A stretch of DNA of 14,530 nt from Casp-actino8 sp046091365 (lineage in GTDB: Bacteria > Actinomycetota > Acidimicrobiia > Acidimicrobiales > Ilumatobacteraceae). The notes under the pieces were generated by a model. It saw only the letters and a program-made list of their open reading frames with translations, had not been told where the DNA came from and made no database searches. Positions 12,322 to 14,530 of this stretch are shown one piece after another; positions within the stretch are counted from its first letter, which is position 1; every line of letters starts with the position of its first letter. The stretch spans positions 1 through 14,530 of the forward strand of contig JBJTBM010000022.1 in the NCBI GenBank assembly GCA_046091365.1, in the 5' to 3' direction. Both the position numbers and the translations under genes were made by a program.

Positions 12322-14530
12322 CTATTTGGGTGGACGCAGATCAAGAGGCGCAATATTAGCGGCCTTGATACTGAGCAGGCTGAGTAGCTCCTCTTGTCGT
12401 GGCTGGCCGAATGCCAGTCGATAGATCTCACGGAGCCTTCGCATCCGGAGATCGCGTTCTACGTCCTTGCTGAACGGGAGTGCCGGTGTCCAAGTCAGAA
12501 TCATGGCGTCCCCTGGGAATACCCACCAAGGCCACAGGTCCCCGATTTCTTCGGTTACCTCCGAACTTCTGGTCTCCACTGCCGCACAAAACAACGCCAC
12601 CCACGGGTTCACTTCGTCGGATCTCAACGCTTCAGATCCGAACGCTGCCGCGACGTTCTTCCGCACCGCGTGACCACTGAACCGGTGGATCCTCCCCTCC
12701 CGCTGCTCAAGATCAACCGGGTTCGATGGCAGATTCCAATGCACCAAAGAGTGGCACCACCAGTGAAAGTCGACCCCTTCCTGCCCCACTGACGTGGATG
12801 CGAGGACTATCGGCCAGAACGGAGAATTGAAGGCCTGTTGTACGGAGGACATGCGGCTCTCTGACTTCTCGTCCGATTTAGCCTGACCGCGCGCTGACCC
12901 GTATCGCACCGCAAAGCGGGTGCTGACATTGAAACCCGTGCGCGGAGACTTCGGATTGAAGAGGTGAACCGTTGAACCTTTTAGGGCCATGGAGTCGCGC
13001 GCAATGTTCGCGACCTCGAGAATATCTTGTTCCGATTGGGGATTTGAGTTCCCGACAACGTGGTGGAGATATTCATCCATCACTGATTGGAGGTCACCAT
13101 CGGCACAATACGCAAGAACTCGCCGCCAATATGCTCCCTCAGCTTCAGGGTGCGCGAGGTCGACCAGCGCCATTGATTCGGGTCGATTGAAAAGACTTCT
13201 GAAGCCCTCCCCAACTATGACCGCTGCTCGAATCAGAACGGACTCGCTCGGAGCAACTGCACCGAGAACTCTTTTCAAGGCCCGATAGGCGATGTTGCCC
13301 GGACCAAACATCCCCAACATTGCGACACTTTCCGCGACATCAGCGGGGGCCGCACCGAGTTTCAACTCTCTCACTGCTGCCCTTCGTTGAAGAATTGCTC
13401 GTCGAGACGTCGGCTCGTCAGACGTCGGCTCGTCCTCATGGTTACTCTCCAACAACCCCAGAAGTTCGTCTACCGTGTCGATGAACCTAAACGGTGCCGC
13501 CCAGTACCACGATTCACGACTCGCCCTCAATCGCCCTCCATCGGGTGATGGAATATGCGGGCGGATTATCTCGGTGGCTTTCTTCAATACCGCAGAAGGA
13601 CTGACTGCCTCGCCATTGTTCGCGCGTACGAAATCAAGTGGATCAACCAGGCTTGCGAGTCTTGGTATTGGCGTTACCAAGGCAAGTGTTGTTAGCCCCT
13701 GCCCGATATCTTCACCAGTTCTAAATTCAAGACGTGCGCTTCGTTCGAAAGGATTGCTGTCTTCGTCGATTCCCTCGAAGACTCGTCGCGATACTTCATG
13801 ACTGAGAAGAGCAGCGATGCTGTTAGGAGCCGCGGCCCAACTCGAGAAGATGAGCCTCTTGGTCGAGGCAGTGCGGTTGACACTCGAATAGACGCCCGCA
13901 GGCTGCAGATACGGAAGCGAGGGCGGCAACCACAGCAGCCTCCAGAGTCCGCTGTCGATGAGGTCACGCTGCAGTTCTCGAAGCCGCGCGTTTCCAGGTT
14001 CGACTGCTTGCCGACGAATGATCTCTTGCGGACTGAGCACCTGAGCGTGTTTCGGGATAACTGGACGATTCCCTTCTTCGATGGCCGACTTGAACCTCTC
14101 GCCAATCTTGTAGCCGTCCATGAAGTTCAGAAAGTAAGGCGCTGACTTCCAGTACTCCACCGGCAGGGTCGTGTCGAGTTCCATCGCCAACTGATCCATA
14201 GCGGCATATCCGACGACCTCGTCCACGGTTGGGCTACCGAGTGCACCATTGATCTCTTCACCCATTCGTGATTCGCCAATCGTCGGACGCTCGGTACGAG
14301 ACATCACCCGCCTGAGACAGGTCTGGGCATTCTCTCGGGACGATTCCAACTCAACGCCATCAATGAGCGCCCTCCGGTAGTTAGTGAACGCTGACTCGAT
14401 TCGACGAACCTCAACTTCGTCGTCACGAACAAGGAATCTAGTTGTTGCCAAGAAGTCTCTGTAATGGTCGTCTCCCGAGATTCCCTCCTCCCCTGCGACC
14501 GTAAACAACTTGTATGGCGTGGCAGAGAGG
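12322..14530 (-). CDS. SF2/SNF2-like helicase, C-terminal part; 5' end beyond the window
   Basis: The gene is cut by the right edge. The frame stays open through the last complete codon (14527-14529), and its last codons before the TTG at 14506-14508 read LSATPYK, the SAT motif III of superfamily 2 helicases. So the TTG is not the start, and the Walker A and DExx motifs lie outside. Numbering from that TTG: KRLIFSSW at 217-224 looks like motif IV at the start of the second RecA domain, AFNSPFWPIVLASTSVGQEGVDF (559-581) contains motif V, and LEQREGRIHR (600-609) is motif VI. Motifs IV and V are about 350 residues apart, so this domain is heavily expanded. Relatives are usually annotated helicase-related proteins and tend to occur in defence islands; that is recollection, not a search. 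GC is about 55%, well below the left side. Partner genes must lie outside. Confidence 0.88.
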   Translation of the reverse strand, partial: LSATPYKLFTVAGEEGISGDDHYRDFLATTRFLVRDDEVEVRRIESAFTNYRRALIDGVELESSRENAQTCLRRVMSRTERPTIGESRMGEEINGALGSPTVDEVVGYAAMDQLAMELDTTLPVEYWKSAPYFLNFMDGYKIGERFKSAIEEGNRPVIPKHAQVLSPQEIIRRQAVEPGNARLRELQRDLIDSGLWRLLWLPPSLPYLQPAGVYSSVNRTASTKRLIFSSWAAAPNSIAALLSHEVSRRVFEGIDEDSNPFERSARLEFRTGEDIGQGLTTLALVTPIPRLASLVDPLDFVRANNGEAVSPSAVLKKATEIIRPHIPSPDGGRLRASRESWYWAAPFRFIDTVDELLGLLESNHEDEPTSDEPTSRRAILQRRAAVRELKLGAAPADVAESVAMLGMFGPGNIAYRALKRVLGAVAPSESVLIRAAVIVGEGFRSLFNRPESMALVDLAHPEAEGAYWRRVLAYCADGDLQSVMDEYLHHVVGNSNPQSEQDILEVANIARDSMALKGSTVHLFNPKSPRTGFNVSTRFAVRYGSARGQAKSDEKSESRMSSVQQAFNSPFWPIVLASTSVGQEGVDFHWWCHSLVHWNLPSNPVDLEQREGRIHRFSGHAVRKNVAAAFGSEALRSDEVNPWVALFCAAVETRSSEVTEEIGDLWPWWVFPGDAMILTWTPALPFSKDVERDLRMRRLREIYRLAFGQPRQEELLSLLSIKAANIAPLDLRPPK
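13405..13434. repeat. 15-bp perfect tandem duplication in the helicase gene
   Basis: AGACGTCGGCTCGTC occurs twice head-to-tail (13405-13419 and 13420-13434). In the helicase frame it encodes DEPTS twice, in an acidic linker near residue 360. The reading frame is kept. Confidence 0.8.

Noticed and set aside
11895..14530. Attachment site from phage integration into the tRNA
   Set aside because: No repeat of the tRNA 3' end and no integrase gene in the window; the island lies on the 5' side.

Overview
The window looks like chromosomal DNA from a high-GC actinobacterium. Evidence: strongly G/C-ending codons, an actinobacterial-type CopA, a GlxR-like Crp/Fnr regulator beside ispD, starts with a -10-like hexamer six bases before the start codon, and a tRNA gene with an encoded CCA end. 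The gene families suggest Acidimicrobiia (Ilumatobacter-like), but that placement is inference from resemblance only.

Layout, left to right. Positions 1-258 hold no gene I can support. Positions 259-3155 (minus strand) are a tight cluster, transcribed ispD > ispF > rlmB > small membrane protein: two MEP-pathway isoprenoid enzymes, a SPOUT 23S rRNA methyltransferase and an orphan three-helix membrane protein, joined by 4-nt and 1-nt overlaps and a 19-nt gap. A Crp/Fnr regulator starts divergently only 30 bases from ispD. It converges on a dienelactone-hydrolase-family gene, which lies 12 bases downstream of a large FtsK/EccC-type (type VII secretion-like) ATPase. Divergent from the ATPase is a sigma-like helix-turn-helix protein, whose 3' end overlaps the 3' end of a copper P-type ATPase (copA). 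copA overlaps the small copper chaperone gene copZ upstream of it, and an enoyl-CoA hydratase-like gene lacking both catalytic glutamates lies just before copZ. A VOC-family gene runs the other way and ends at a bidirectional terminator facing tRNA-Lys(UUU).

Right of the tRNA the character changes. GC falls from roughly 65-70% to about 55%. A 351-base gene-free stretch holds a nested inverted repeat. The window then ends inside a large minus-strand gene for an SF2/SNF2-like helicase. Only its part from motif III onward is present: the last bases of the window still encode an SATPYK motif, so the first RecA domain lies outside. This looks like the edge of an acquired, probably defence-related island, and it is the best lead to a less-described system. 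The other notable locus is the EccC-like ATPase paired with a sigma-like regulator and no ESX partner genes.
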